From contig JAPLFR010000009.1 in assembly GCA_026390575.1 (NCBI GenBank), forward strand, positions 248,001 to 312,000: DNA of 64,000 bases, in the 5' to 3' direction. The position numbers and the translations under genes are program-made. The number at the start of each line of letters is the position of its first letter. The first letter of the stretch is position 1. Source of the stretch: Ignavibacteriales bacterium (GTDB lineage: Bacteria; Bacteroidota; Ignavibacteria; UBA10030). The notes under the pieces are model-generated. The model was not told the origin of the DNA and ran no database searches. It saw nothing but the letters and a program-made list of their open reading frames with translations. Positions 29,235-38,403 of this stretch are shown one piece after another.

Positions 29235-30629
29235 TTATTTGCCTCCAACTGGTTCAAACATATCAGTGTCAGGAATGGACTCAAAAAATTGCTTGTGCAG
29301 CCGTCGCACAGCTTCATCTACCTGTGTTTCATCGATCACTAAACTCATATTGATTTCCGATGCTCCTTGCGTGATCATGACCAGGTTCACTTCCTTGAGT
29401 GCGCTGAAAATCTGATCTGCAACACCAGCAGTGGAGCGCATTTGATCGCCAACCACGCAAATAATTCCTTGGTGTTCTAAGATCGAAACTTCAGCAAATT
29501 CAGAAAGCTCTGCAACAATCTTATCAAGTGTCGCTGTAGAATCGATGGTGAGTGAAACGGCCACTTCAGAAGTGCTGACGAGATCAACCGGTGTCTGATA
29601 CTTATTGAAGACAGAAAAAATTGATTCAAGGAAACCATAAGCCATCAACATACGCAGTGATTGCACATTCACGACTGTGATACCGCGTTTGCATGCGATG
29701 GATTTTACCGGAATGTGTGTTTTCGGTGGATGGGAAACGATCCGTGTACCGCTGTTTTCCGGGCGCTTTGAATTTAACACAACCACAGGAATATCTTTCT
29801 TTACTGCGGGAAAGATCGTGCTGGGGTGCAAAACTTTTGCCCCGAAATAGGCAAGCTCTGCTGCTTCGCGGAATGAGATCATTCTGAGTTTCTGTGCCCC
29901 AGGAGCGATGCGCGGGTCTGCTGTCAGCACTCCATCGACATCTGTCCAGATTTGGATTTCCTCGGCATCCAATGCTGCACCAATAATTGAAGCAGAATAA
30001 TCCGAACCTCCGCGGCCTAAGGTTGTGGTCGTGCCTTTGGCATTCGATCCAATGAATCCTTGTGTAATAATAATCTTTCCGGCAGATATGAGCGGAGAGA
30101 GAATTTCCTTTGCTTTAATATCTATCTGATCAAATTGAGGTACCGCCGAAGCAAATTGATTATCAGTGATCATAAATGAACGGGCATCAATCCATTGCGC
30201 CGGGAGTCCTTGTGCACGGATTGCTTCGCTCAGAATTTGTGAGGAGAGGAGTTCACCGACAGAAGCAATGGCATCTAACGAACGATTTGTCAACTCGCCA
30301 AGAATAGCAATGCCGCGGCATAGATTTCGAAGTTCTTCAAACCGCTGCTTAAAAGAAGCGATAAGCTGCTGAACCGTCTGGCGATGATCGATAAGATTTT
30401 CCATCACTGTGACATGACGATCAAAGAGTTCATTTAAAAGAAGGATTGCGTCTTCGAGTTTACCTTCCTGTGCAGTTCGTGCGGATTTTAAAAGTATGTT
30501 GGTTGCCCCGGAAATGGCAGAGAGCACCACAATGGGTGTCTGTGCACGTTCCTTTCGTACAATTTCGATTACCGTGCGCATCGATTTGGCATCTTCGACA
30601 GAAGTGCCGCCGAATTTCATTACAATCAT
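29235..30629 (-). CDS. lysC: Aspartate kinase with two C-terminal ACT domains
   Basis: 464 residues. The N-terminus carries the aspartokinase signature M-K-F-G-G-T-S-V, and the kinase core contains G-R-G-G-S-D-Y-S-A and W-T-D-V-D-G-V. About 150 C-terminal residues form tandem ACT domains typical of end-product-inhibited monofunctional aspartokinases. No homoserine dehydrogenase is fused. It phosphorylates aspartate, supplying Asd. GAGGT lies about eight bases before the ATG. It is second in the operon, about 160 bases after asd. Confidence 0.95.
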   Translation of the reverse strand: MIVMKFGGTSVEDAKSMRTVIEIVRKERAQTPIVVLSAISGATNILLKSARTAQEGKLEDAILLLNELFDRHVTVMENLIDHRQTVQQLIASFKQRFEELRNLCRGIAILGELTNRSLDAIASVGELLSSQILSEAIRAQGLPAQWIDARSFMITDNQFASAVPQFDQIDIKAKEILSPLISAGKIIITQGFIGSNAKGTTTTLGRGGSDYSASIIGAALDAEEIQIWTDVDGVLTADPRIAPGAQKLRMISFREAAELAYFGAKVLHPSTIFPAVKKDIPVVVLNSKRPENSGTRIVSHPPKTHIPVKSIACKRGITVVNVQSLRMLMAYGFLESIFSVFNKYQTPVDLVSTSEVAVSLTIDSTATLDKIVAELSEFAEVSILEHQGIICVVGDQMRSTAGVADQIFSALKEVNLVMITQGASEINMSLVIDETQVDEAVRRLHKQFFESIPDTDMFEPVGGK

Positions 30630-30788
30630 GTATCAGACCTCATTCTATAGCTTCATAGTAAATAACAATTTTCAAAAAACAAAAATCAAATAAATTTCAA
30701 AAATAAAATCTCAAACTATATTTAAATGATTGGGATTTGGAAATTATTTGCTATTTGAATATTTGATAATTGTGAATTATCCTTGTCT

Positions 30789-31787
30789 TTATTCCATTCG
30801 CGAAGTAAGTAATTCCGCAATTTGCACTGCATTTGTTGCGGCGCCTTTCCGGATATTGTCTGAGACGATCCAGAGATTGATGCCATGCGCAACGCTAAAA
30901 TCTTTTCGGATACGCCCGACGAAAACCTCGTTTTTTCCGAATGCATTGATAGGCATCGGATAGATGTTCTTTGACGGATCGTCTTCCACGATGACACCCG
31001 GTGCATGATTCAGAATTGTACGCACTTCTTCCGGTGTACACGGCCGCTCAAATTCAATGTTTACTGCTTCACTATGTCCGCCGAACACAGGCACACGTAC
31101 CGTGGTCGCTGTGAGGGGAATATCTGCGCCCATTATTTTTTTCGTCTCCAAAATCATCTTTTGTTCTTCCTTCGTATAGCCATCCGGAAGGAAGACATCA
31201 ATATGTGGCAGAATGTTGAACGCGATTGGATGGGGAAATTTTTTCTCACGCAACGGTCGTTTTGCTATTTCATCTTCCAGCTGATTGACGCCTTTCTTGC
31301 CGGCGCCTGTAACAGACTGATAGGTAGAAACCACGACGCGCTTGATACCGAACACATCGTGCAGCGGTTTCAAGACTACTACCATCTGAATAGTCGAGCA
31401 ATTTGGATTGGCAATAATGCCATGATGTTTGAAGGCATCTTCAGGATTTACTTCTGGCACAACAAGTGGAACATCCGGATCCATCCGAAATGCACTGCTG
31501 TTATCAATGACAACTGTGCCATGTGTAACGGCTTTAGGCGAAAATTCTTTGCTGGTGTTTGCACCTGCAGAAAAAAGCGCGAAGTCTACTCCAGAAAAAC
31601 TATCACCGGTAAGTGTTTGCACTTTCACAGGTTTACCTTGAAAGAGTACTTCCATACCCGCAGAACGCGCAGAAGCAAGTGGAACAAAACGCGCCACGGG
31701 GAAATTTTGTTCTTCCAATACTGTCGTCATGGTACGTCCAACTAAACCAGTCGCTCCTGCGACCGCAACTGTATATGATTTTCTCAT
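30789..31787 (-). CDS. asd: Aspartate-semialdehyde dehydrogenase
   Basis: 332 residues. The N-terminal NADP site is G-A-T-G-L-V-G-R-T, the catalytic cysteine lies in N-P-N-C-S-T near residue 130 and the substrate His in G-G-H-S-E-A-V-N. It reduces aspartyl phosphate to the semialdehyde used for lysine, threonine and methionine. First gene of the aspartate-family operon, divergent from the ABC transporter genes. An open frame of 246 codons on the opposite strand is a shadow. Confidence 0.96.
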   Translation of the reverse strand: MRKSYTVAVAGATGLVGRTMTTVLEEQNFPVARFVPLASARSAGMEVLFQGKPVKVQTLTGDSFSGVDFALFSAGANTSKEFSPKAVTHGTVVIDNSSAFRMDPDVPLVVPEVNPEDAFKHHGIIANPNCSTIQMVVVLKPLHDVFGIKRVVVSTYQSVTGAGKKGVNQLEDEIAKRPLREKKFPHPIAFNILPHIDVFLPDGYTKEEQKMILETKKIMGADIPLTATTVRVPVFGGHSEAVNIEFERPCTPEEVRTILNHAPGVIVEDDPSKNIYPMPINAFGKNEVFVGRIRKDFSVAHGINLWIVSDNIRKGAATNAVQIAELLTSRME

Positions 31788-31958
31788 TATGTCACTTTAT
31801 TATATTGATGAAAGACTACTTTACCTTAGTTAAGATACAGATTCCAACGCTCTTCTTCAAATAAATTCTTCCATAACATGTAAAATATTTTATATTGAAC
31901 GAGAATGAAGAGCTTGGTATATTGGCTATGGAAATAATATTCTCAGAACGAATTTGAT

Positions 31959-32885
31959 ATGAACGAATATATTTTACAAACGCGTCAGCTTGGAAAGCGG
32001 TACGGAAAACGCTGGGCTGTCAAGAATCTTAATCTTGAAGTTCTTCGCGGTGATGTGTTTGGTTTTCTGGGACCGAACGGGGCAGGAAAAAGCACTACTA
32101 TCCGAATGATATTATCGCTTATTAAACCAACAACAGGTGAAACCGAACTTTTCGGTTGTTCGCTCAAGTCTCGGCGATCGGATGCACTACGACGTGTCGG
32201 AGGAATTGTCGAGAAGCCCGATTTCTATTTATACCTCTCCGCGTATAAAAATCTAGAAATCATTGGGGCACTTACCGGCGGTGTAGAACGGAAGAGAATT
32301 CTAGAAGTACTGGATCTGGTGGGCTTAACAAGTCGTGCTGCCGACAATGTAAAGGCCTATTCGCACGGGATGAAACAGCGGCTGGGCATTGCACAGGCAT
32401 TGCTCTCCGATCCTGAACTTGTGATCCTCGACGAACCTACGAACGGACTCGATCCGCAGGGAATGAAAGAAGTGCGGGATCTCATTGTGCATCTTTCGCG
32501 CGAACGAAAGAAAACAATTATTCTTTCTTCTCACCTGCTCAATGAAATTGAATTAGTCGCCAATCGTATGGTGATCATTAACAACGGTGAATTAGTTATA
32601 CAAGGAGATGTGAGCACACTCTTAGATGAAGGGGAGAAATATGTTGTGATTCAAGCTCAACCACAGAAGAAAGTTGAGTCCGTTTTGCGGAGGCTAAAAA
32701 AAATAATCGGAGCATACGACGTACAACAAGAGATGTTTAAAGTGAGAATGGACTTTGCCGACATTCCTGAGTTAAACAAATCACTTGTGCAAGCCGGAGT
32801 TCGCGTGCAGGCATTAATTCCGAAACGCTCGCTCGAAGATTTATTTCTTTCTATGACCGAACAGTCAAACAAGGTGGACACGTGA
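31959..32885 (+). CDS. ABC transporter ATP-binding protein (ABC-2 exporter type)
   Basis: 308 residues. Walker A G-P-N-G-A-G-K-S-T lies near residue 40, the signature Y-S-H-G-M-K-Q-R-L near 133, Walker B L-V-I-L-D-E-P-T-N-G-L-D-P near 155, and the switch His in S-S-H-L-L. A C-terminal domain of about 90 residues follows, as in CcmA/NatA-type exporters. The stop overlaps the next gene's GTG start (GTGA), so the ATPase and permease are made together. Substrate unknown. Confidence 0.95.
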   Translation: MNEYILQTRQLGKRYGKRWAVKNLNLEVLRGDVFGFLGPNGAGKSTTIRMILSLIKPTTGETELFGCSLKSRRSDALRRVGGIVEKPDFYLYLSAYKNLEIIGALTGGVERKRILEVLDLVGLTSRAADNVKAYSHGMKQRLGIAQALLSDPELVILDEPTNGLDPQGMKEVRDLIVHLSRERKKTIILSSHLLNEIELVANRMVIINNGELVIQGDVSTLLDEGEKYVVIQAQPQKKVESVLRRLKKIIGAYDVQQEMFKVRMDFADIPELNKSLVQAGVRVQALIPKRSLEDLFLSMTEQSNKVDT

Positions 32886-33718
32886 TTCGGCTTATTTATT
32901 ACGAACTCATAAAAATATTCATGAAGAAGCGCACGTATCTCGGCTTCGGAATTGTACTGGTGATTGTTCCGCTCGTGGAAGTGGCGATGAAGTTAGAAGG
33001 CGGCCGCTTTTTGACGATGGCAATGCGCGGATTGTCAAGAGATTTTCTATTCTTTGGGAATATTTTTAATGGCTGGTTTGTCGCTCATCAGATTATGAAC
33101 AGTCTCTGGTTGCATATCCCGTTACTCATTTCATTTGTTGCTGGAGATCAGCTTGCCGGCGAAGCGACAGCAGGCACCTACCGTCTCATCCTCATTCGGC
33201 CAGTTTCACGTACGCGTATTTTTATTTCGAAATATATCACAACACTTATTTACACCGTTATTTTTGTTTTCTTCTTAGCGGCTTTAAGTATCGGTTTGGC
33301 TCTGACGTTGCTTGGTCGTGGTGATCTCGTTATTATAACTCGCAATATTCTTCTTCTTCCTGAATCGGAAGTTGCGTGGCGGTTTTTCATCGCCTATCTT
33401 CTTGCCACTTGGACTATGATTACCATTGCATCGATTTCATTTTTCTTCTCATCGTTTGTCGAGAATGCAATCGGCCCCATTGTCGCTACGATGGGATTGC
33501 TGATTGTGTGCACAGTGATAACTCTTATGCCGGTAGAGATGTTTGAAATTCCAAAGAAATTCCTTTTTACCCGGTATCTCGACATGTGGCAAAAAATATT
33601 TATGGATCCTATTCCATGGAATGAGGTTAAGATGGGAATGTTGTTTATGGGCTCATGGACATTAGCGGCAGTACTGGGAGCGTGGAGTGTGTTTGTGAAG
33701 AAGGATATTCTTTCATAA
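32882..33718 (+). CDS. ABC-2 type transporter permease
   Basis: 278 residues from a GTG overlapping the ATPase stop. Six hydrophobic helices are visible, with the typical ABC-2 motif A-G-E-A-T-A-G-T-Y-R-L-I-L-I-R-P-V-S-R between helices two and three, a region that contacts the ATPase. It forms the membrane part of an exporter in the inner membrane. The substrate cannot be read from sequence. Confidence 0.92.
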   Translation: MIRLIYYELIKIFMKKRTYLGFGIVLVIVPLVEVAMKLEGGRFLTMAMRGLSRDFLFFGNIFNGWFVAHQIMNSLWLHIPLLISFVAGDQLAGEATAGTYRLILIRPVSRTRIFISKYITTLIYTVIFVFFLAALSIGLALTLLGRGDLVIITRNILLLPESEVAWRFFIAYLLATWTMITIASISFFFSSFVENAIGPIVATMGLLIVCTVITLMPVEMFEIPKKFLFTRYLDMWQKIFMDPIPWNEVKMGMLFMGSWTLAAVLGAWSVFVKKDILS

Positions 33719-33751
33719 AATAATTGAATTGTCACAAAGCGAGGAGAATGC

Positions 33752-35023
33752 GTGGATATTAAAGCAAGGGTGCAGGAGATAAGGAATGGATTCCATCCAA
33801 CGTTTTGGGTAGCAAACGGGATGGAATTGTTTGAGCGGCTGGCGTATTATGGTCAGCAAATTGTTTTCATGATTTATCTCCGTAACAAACTCGGTTTTAC
33901 GGAAACAGAGGCAGGGCAGCTTTCCGGTATCTTTGGCGGTTTGATTTATTTACTGCCAATTCTTGGCGGCACGCTCGCTGATAAATGGGGATTCCGCCGT
34001 GCATTCAACATTGCATTCACAATTCTTGCTCTTGGATATTTCTTGATTGGCTCAGTTGGAATGGCTGCATTTGCCGGTGTGTATAGTAACTTCAATCTTT
34101 ATTGGCTTTTGATGATATTTCTTATCTTTACAGCGTTTGGCGGTTCGTTTATCAAACCTTCTGTTCTGGGAACAGTTGCGGTTACTTCCAAAGAAGAAAC
34201 CAAGTCGCTTGGTTTTGCTGTCTATTACTGGTTAGTCAATGTTGGAGCAATGTTAGGGCCTACGATTGCTTATTTTGTACGGGATAGCTTCGGCAACGAG
34301 TTTGTTTATATGGTATCGTCTCTCAGCTGCCTTGCAATGCTTGTCGTGAATTTAATCCTTTACAAAGAAGTGAAGAGCACGCGGACAGTTGTTGTGGAAT
34401 CTTTTGGAAAGAAAATTGCCAACCTCTTTGTCGTTCTGGCAAATGTGAAGTTCATGATTTTTCTCCTTATCTATTCACTCTATTGGATTATTTTCTGGCA
34501 GGAATTTATTATTGTACCATATTACGTAACAGATTATATCAATGCGAACGCCCCTTATGAAATTCTTCAGTCGTGGGCAGGGGCTGGTGCAATTATTCTG
34601 TTTCAGATTCCGCTCAACCGTCTTACGAAGAATATCCCGACGCGCAGCGCTATTGTTCTCGGTTTTGCGATTTCCAGTCTCATCTGGCTGATTATCGGTA
34701 TCTATCCAAGTATTCCAACAATTGCGGCGGGAATCGTTGCATTTGCAATTGGTGAAATGATTCAAGCACCGCGGTATTACGAATACATTTCAGAAATAGC
34801 GCCTCCGGGGCAGCAAGGATTATTTCAGGGGTATGCTTTTCTGCCGATTGCGATTGCAAGATTTGTCGGCGATCCAATAGGCGGGTGGCTATATCAAACG
34901 TCGAAGGCAAGCGGCAAGCCGGAATTAGTCTGGTTTGCACTCATAGGCATTGGAGCGCTTGGTACTATCTTGATGCTGCTTTACAATAAAATCGTCAAGG
35001 CACAAGAAACTAAAACAGTTTAG
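33752..35023 (+). CDS. POT/PTR-type major-facilitator transporter
   Basis: 423 residues from a GTG start, preceded by GAGGAG at 33741-33746. About twelve membrane helices are seen. The E-x-x-E-R motif of proton-coupled oligopeptide transporters is present at E25-L-F-E28-R29 in helix one, followed by Y-Y-G. This supports a POT-family symporter importing di- or tripeptides with protons. It is shorter than typical POT proteins (450-500), so the substrate range is uncertain. Confidence 0.82.
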   Translation: MDIKARVQEIRNGFHPTFWVANGMELFERLAYYGQQIVFMIYLRNKLGFTETEAGQLSGIFGGLIYLLPILGGTLADKWGFRRAFNIAFTILALGYFLIGSVGMAAFAGVYSNFNLYWLLMIFLIFTAFGGSFIKPSVLGTVAVTSKEETKSLGFAVYYWLVNVGAMLGPTIAYFVRDSFGNEFVYMVSSLSCLAMLVVNLILYKEVKSTRTVVVESFGKKIANLFVVLANVKFMIFLLIYSLYWIIFWQEFIIVPYYVTDYINANAPYEILQSWAGAGAIILFQIPLNRLTKNIPTRSAIVLGFAISSLIWLIIGIYPSIPTIAAGIVAFAIGEMIQAPRYYEYISEIAPPGQQGLFQGYAFLPIAIARFVGDPIGGWLYQTSKASGKPELVWFALIGIGALGTILMLLYNKIVKAQETKTV

Positions 35024-35087
35024 ACGGCATTATAAAGAAATACGAAACAGGATATCGTCCAGTCTTGTGAAAGAGAAAGGGATGATT

Positions 35088-35795
35088 ATGAAAATTTTGG
35101 AAATAGTATTGATAAGCGCATTGATCATGTGCCATGCGTTTGCTCAACGGGTACTGAAAATTAGTGATGCAGATGAAATATTAACGAAGATCGATAAAAG
35201 GTTTGAAGAAGTAAAGGATTTCTCCGCTGTTATCGATGCCGAAATTAATATGGAACGCGTACAAATTCCCAAAATGCATGCTGAATTGTTCTTCAAGAAA
35301 CCGGATAAAATTCATTTCTCATCGCAGAGTTTTCTTCTTGTGCCGCGTGAAGGCCTTGCGTTGAATCCATCGGTATTCAAAGAACATTATCTCGCAACTT
35401 CGGTAGTGCGCGAAACTGTCGGTGGAATAAAATTGATCAAACTCCTTCTTGCCGCCAAAGATGCGAAAACTCGTCTCCGTGCGCTTTCCATGTGGGTGAA
35501 TCCAATGTTTTGGACTATCACGAAGATAGAAACCATCCCGTATGAGGGACGCACGCTCTCCATGACATTCACTTATGAATACCAACAACAGAAATATTGG
35601 CTTCCATCAAAGTTGGTTGTATCATTCGCGTCAGATTCGGATAAGATGCAGAAAGATTCTACGCCATCACTCGACAGTCAATTGGAAGGTGCTCAGCGTT
35701 CCATGCCGCGAAGCGGTACGGTGACAGTCGTTTATTCAAATTACAAAATCAATATCGGGCTCTCGGATGAACTTTTTGAGAAGAAAGAAAAGTGA
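35088..35795 (+). CDS. LolA-like outer-membrane lipoprotein carrier
   Basis: 235 residues from ATG 35088, preceded by AAAGGG; in-frame GTG 35067 and ATG 35082 are alternatives. The signal peptide is I-V-L-I-S-A-L-I-M-C-H-A-F-A with cleavage after A-F-A. The mature part has an early helix (D-E-I-L-T-K-I-D-K-R-F) and alternating strands with F-F-K-K-P-D-K-I, the pattern of LolA/LolB-like half barrels. Such proteins bind lipoprotein acyl chains in the periplasm. The link to the flanking transporters is unclear. Confidence 0.65.
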   Translation: MKILEIVLISALIMCHAFAQRVLKISDADEILTKIDKRFEEVKDFSAVIDAEINMERVQIPKMHAELFFKKPDKIHFSSQSFLLVPREGLALNPSVFKEHYLATSVVRETVGGIKLIKLLLAAKDAKTRLRALSMWVNPMFWTITKIETIPYEGRTLSMTFTYEYQQQKYWLPSKLVVSFASDSDKMQKDSTPSLDSQLEGAQRSMPRSGTVTVVYSNYKINIGLSDELFEKKEK

Positions 35796-35844
35796 TGAAG
35801 CCTCAGGTATCAGCGCTCGGCATTCAGTGTAAGAAATCAAAGGA

Positions 35845-37710
35845 ATGAAAAACAGCCAAACATCCGTCTCGCTTTCTGAAGTGCATGGCTCTGTGAACAT
35901 TTCCAAAAATTACGGGATGATCAAGCGGTTTCTTGCCTTTGCCGGCCCTGCGTATCTAATCAGTGTTGGTTATATGGATCCAGGAAACTGGGCAACAGAC
36001 ATCGAAGGCGGTTCGCGGTTTGGGTATCAACTGCTTTGGGTCATTTTGATGTCGAATATGATGGCGGTGCTTTTACAGACGCTTTCAGCTCGTCTTGGCA
36101 TTGTGACAGGCCGCGATCTTGCGCAAGCGTGCCGTGATGAATATCCGAAACCGGTCGTATTCGTTTTATGGATTCTCTGCGAGGTTGCAATTGCAGCATG
36201 TGATCTTGCCGAATTACTCGGTACAGCTATTGGATTAAATCTTCTATTCGGGCTACCGCTTCTTATCGGCGTTTTGGTCACCGGTTTCGACACCATGCTT
36301 TTTCTCGTGATCCAGAATTTTGGAATCAGGAAGATGGAGTTTTTTATTATCATGCTCGTGTCTGTTATGGGCGTGTGCTTTGGAATTGAGATGCTGCTTT
36401 CAAAGCCGGTTCTGAGTGAAGTTGCGAATGGTTTTCTTCCACGATTAAATTCCGAGAGCTTATTTGTCGCTATTGGAATTCTCGGTGCAACTGTGATGCC
36501 GCATAATTTGTATCTGCACTCGGCACTCGTTCAGACACGATTAGTCGAACAGACGGAACAGGGAAAACGGCAAGCATGCAAATTTAATCTCATTGATACA
36601 TCGATCGCGCTGAACGCTGCATTCTTAGTGAATGCCGCAATCCTGATTGTTTCTTCCTCGGTGTTCTTTAAGAATGGTCTGGTTGTGACAGAAATCCAGC
36701 AGGCACATTCGCTTTTAGCGCCACTGCTTGGAACAACGCTGGCAAGCACTCTATTTGCAGGTGCATTATTGGCTTCTGGACAAAGCTCAACATTGACGGG
36801 AACCTATGCAGGTCAAATTGTCATGGAAGGATTTTTACATTTTAAAATGCGTCCGGTCCTTCGCCGATTTATTACGCGCGCTATTGCCATAGTTCCGGCA
36901 ATCGCCGTCATTTATTTCCGCGGGGATCAAGGGTCGTATGAGTTGTTGATTCTCAGTCAGGTTGTTTTAAGTATGCAACTGCCGTTTGCCATTATTCCTT
37001 TGATTAACTTCACAAGCGACAAAGAACGAATGGGCGTGTTTGTCAATAAGCCATGGGTGAAGTCTCTTGCTTGGATTGCAGCGATCATCATTGTAGGATT
37101 AAATGCCCGTTTGGTATTTGGGACTATCACTGATTGGATTAAGGGAGCAGGGAGCATGTCGATAATTATTTGGATGACATTTGTTCCAATAATTGTCGGA
37201 TTATTTTTATTCCTCATATATATTACATTGCCGAAAACATGGCGCAGGAGAGAACTCGCAATGCCTTCAGAAATTGAACAACTCGAATTGGTTTCGCACC
37301 CATTCACAAATATCGGTGTCGCGCTTGATCTCAGCGGAATGGATTCTAAGGTACTTTCGCAAGCTAAGACACTGGCACAGCAAAATGGCGCACGTCTTGT
37401 GCTCATGCATGTTGTTGAAGGAGTCGGGGGACAATTATTTGGCGTGAACGCAAACGATGACGAAGCGCGTGATGACCGAGCACATTTAGAGAACCATGCA
37501 GAACAACTCCGAGCCACAGGATTAGAAGTCCAAGCTGTGCTCGGTTTCGGCCGTATACCAAAAGAAATTATCCGTCTCTCAATTGAGCAGAAGATCGATT
37601 TACTGGTGATGGGCGGGCATGGTCATCGCGGCATCAAGGACATCATCTTTGGAACTTCCATCTCGAAAGTGCGGCATGGCCTGAAAGTACCTGTCCTTGT
37701 TGTGCAATAA
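35845..37710 (+). CDS. Nramp divalent-metal transporter fused to a universal stress protein domain
   Basis: 621 residues. Residues about 25-465 form an Nramp transporter with about eleven helices. The metal site is visible as D45-P-G-N48 in helix one and M218-P-H-N221 in helix six. The Met favours transition metals such as Mn or Fe over Mg. Residues about 485-621 are a UspA domain ending in the ATP-binding pattern G-x-x-G-x9-G-T (from G-G-H-G-H-R-G near 590). The cytoplasmic USP domain could gate uptake in response to nucleotide or stress; that is inference. No frameshift was noted, so the fusion is real in this sequence. Confidence 0.92.
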   Translation: MKNSQTSVSLSEVHGSVNISKNYGMIKRFLAFAGPAYLISVGYMDPGNWATDIEGGSRFGYQLLWVILMSNMMAVLLQTLSARLGIVTGRDLAQACRDEYPKPVVFVLWILCEVAIAACDLAELLGTAIGLNLLFGLPLLIGVLVTGFDTMLFLVIQNFGIRKMEFFIIMLVSVMGVCFGIEMLLSKPVLSEVANGFLPRLNSESLFVAIGILGATVMPHNLYLHSALVQTRLVEQTEQGKRQACKFNLIDTSIALNAAFLVNAAILIVSSSVFFKNGLVVTEIQQAHSLLAPLLGTTLASTLFAGALLASGQSSTLTGTYAGQIVMEGFLHFKMRPVLRRFITRAIAIVPAIAVIYFRGDQGSYELLILSQVVLSMQLPFAIIPLINFTSDKERMGVFVNKPWVKSLAWIAAIIIVGLNARLVFGTITDWIKGAGSMSIIIWMTFVPIIVGLFLFLIYITLPKTWRRRELAMPSEIEQLELVSHPFTNIGVALDLSGMDSKVLSQAKTLAQQNGARLVLMHVVEGVGGQLFGVNANDDEARDDRAHLENHAEQLRATGLEVQAVLGFGRIPKEIIRLSIEQKIDLLVMGGHGHRGIKDIIFGTSISKVRHGLKVPVLVVQ

Positions 37711-37738
37711 AACGTGACTGTCACCATCTCTCACAAAA

Positions 37739-37768
37739 CCTTGCGAAGGTTCCAAACCCTTCGCAAGG
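37739..37768. repeat. Upstream hairpin flanking the RAYT transposase
   Basis: Perfect 11-bp arms (37739-37749 and 37758-37768) with an eight-base loop TTCCAAAC, just before the transposase start. It matches the hairpin at 38350-38379 in the same orientation and, more loosely, the palindrome at 27547-27579. Such REP-like hairpins are the substrates of RAYT enzymes. Confidence 0.85.
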
Positions 37769-37779
37769 ATTCGTTAATT

Positions 37780-38340
37780 ATGAAATACGAATCAGAAAAA
37801 TACTACCACGTCTTTAACAGAGGCGCGAACAAAGAAAAATTATTTCTCTCACACGAAAATTACCGCTATTGCTTGCGGCTTTTGTACAAATACGCAATCG
37901 AGGATAAAACTTCCATTCTTGCATATTGTCTCATGCCCAATCATTACCACTTCCTGCTCCAGCAGTCGTTAGAGGGTTCCATTCAACGCTGTATCCAGAC
38001 CATGTTCAATGCATACACACAGGCCTTCAATAAACAACAGCAGAGGTCAGGAACACTTTTCGAAGGCAGAGCGAAAGCTCGCGAGGTAGACAACGATCTC
38101 TATGCAGTTCAGTTATGTGCCTACATTCATCTTAATCCTGTTTCAGCTCAATTAGTCAATACACCAGAAGAGTGGGAGTTTTCTGACTACAAGGAATGGA
38201 TAGATGTTCGACAATCAGATCTTACCGATCTATCTCTTAGAAATTCCTTTTTTGAAAATGGGAAACAATACCACGATTTTATAGAGTTGCAACGATATGC
38301 TCGCGTTGAAGAAAAGCTTGATCGTTTTATGCTTGATTAG
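37780..38340 (+). mobile_element. RAYT: REP-associated tyrosine (Y1) transposase
   Basis: 186 residues from ATG 37780, with the frame open further upstream to 37714 across the left hairpin. The N-terminus Y-H-V-F-N-R-G and the HUH motif M-P-N-H-Y-H-F near residue 55 are typical of the IS200-like/TnpA_REP family. A candidate catalytic tyrosine lies in Y-I-H-L-N-P near 125. These enzymes nick single-stranded hairpin DNA next to REP sequences. Two near-identical hairpins bracket the gene, so the whole unit at 37739-38379 could be a self-contained element. The gene appears intact. Confidence 0.88.
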
Positions 38341-38349
38341 TATACAAAA

Positions 38350-38379
38350 CCTTGCGAAGGTTCCAAACTCTTCGCAAGG
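38350..38379. repeat. Downstream hairpin flanking the RAYT transposase
   Basis: Arms at 38350-38360 and 38369-38379 around loop TTCCAAAC, with one mismatch in the stem. Apart from that base it is the same 30-base sequence as the upstream copy at 37739-37768, in the same orientation. It may also act as a terminator for the transposase. Confidence 0.85.
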
Positions 38380-38403
38380 GTAGGTACTGTTAATGGGTCA
38401 CTT

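Noticed and set aside
31005-31745. 246-codon open frame on the strand opposite asd
   Set aside because: It lies wholly within asd, is rich in Cys, Arg and His typical of antisense frames, and has no ribosome-binding site.
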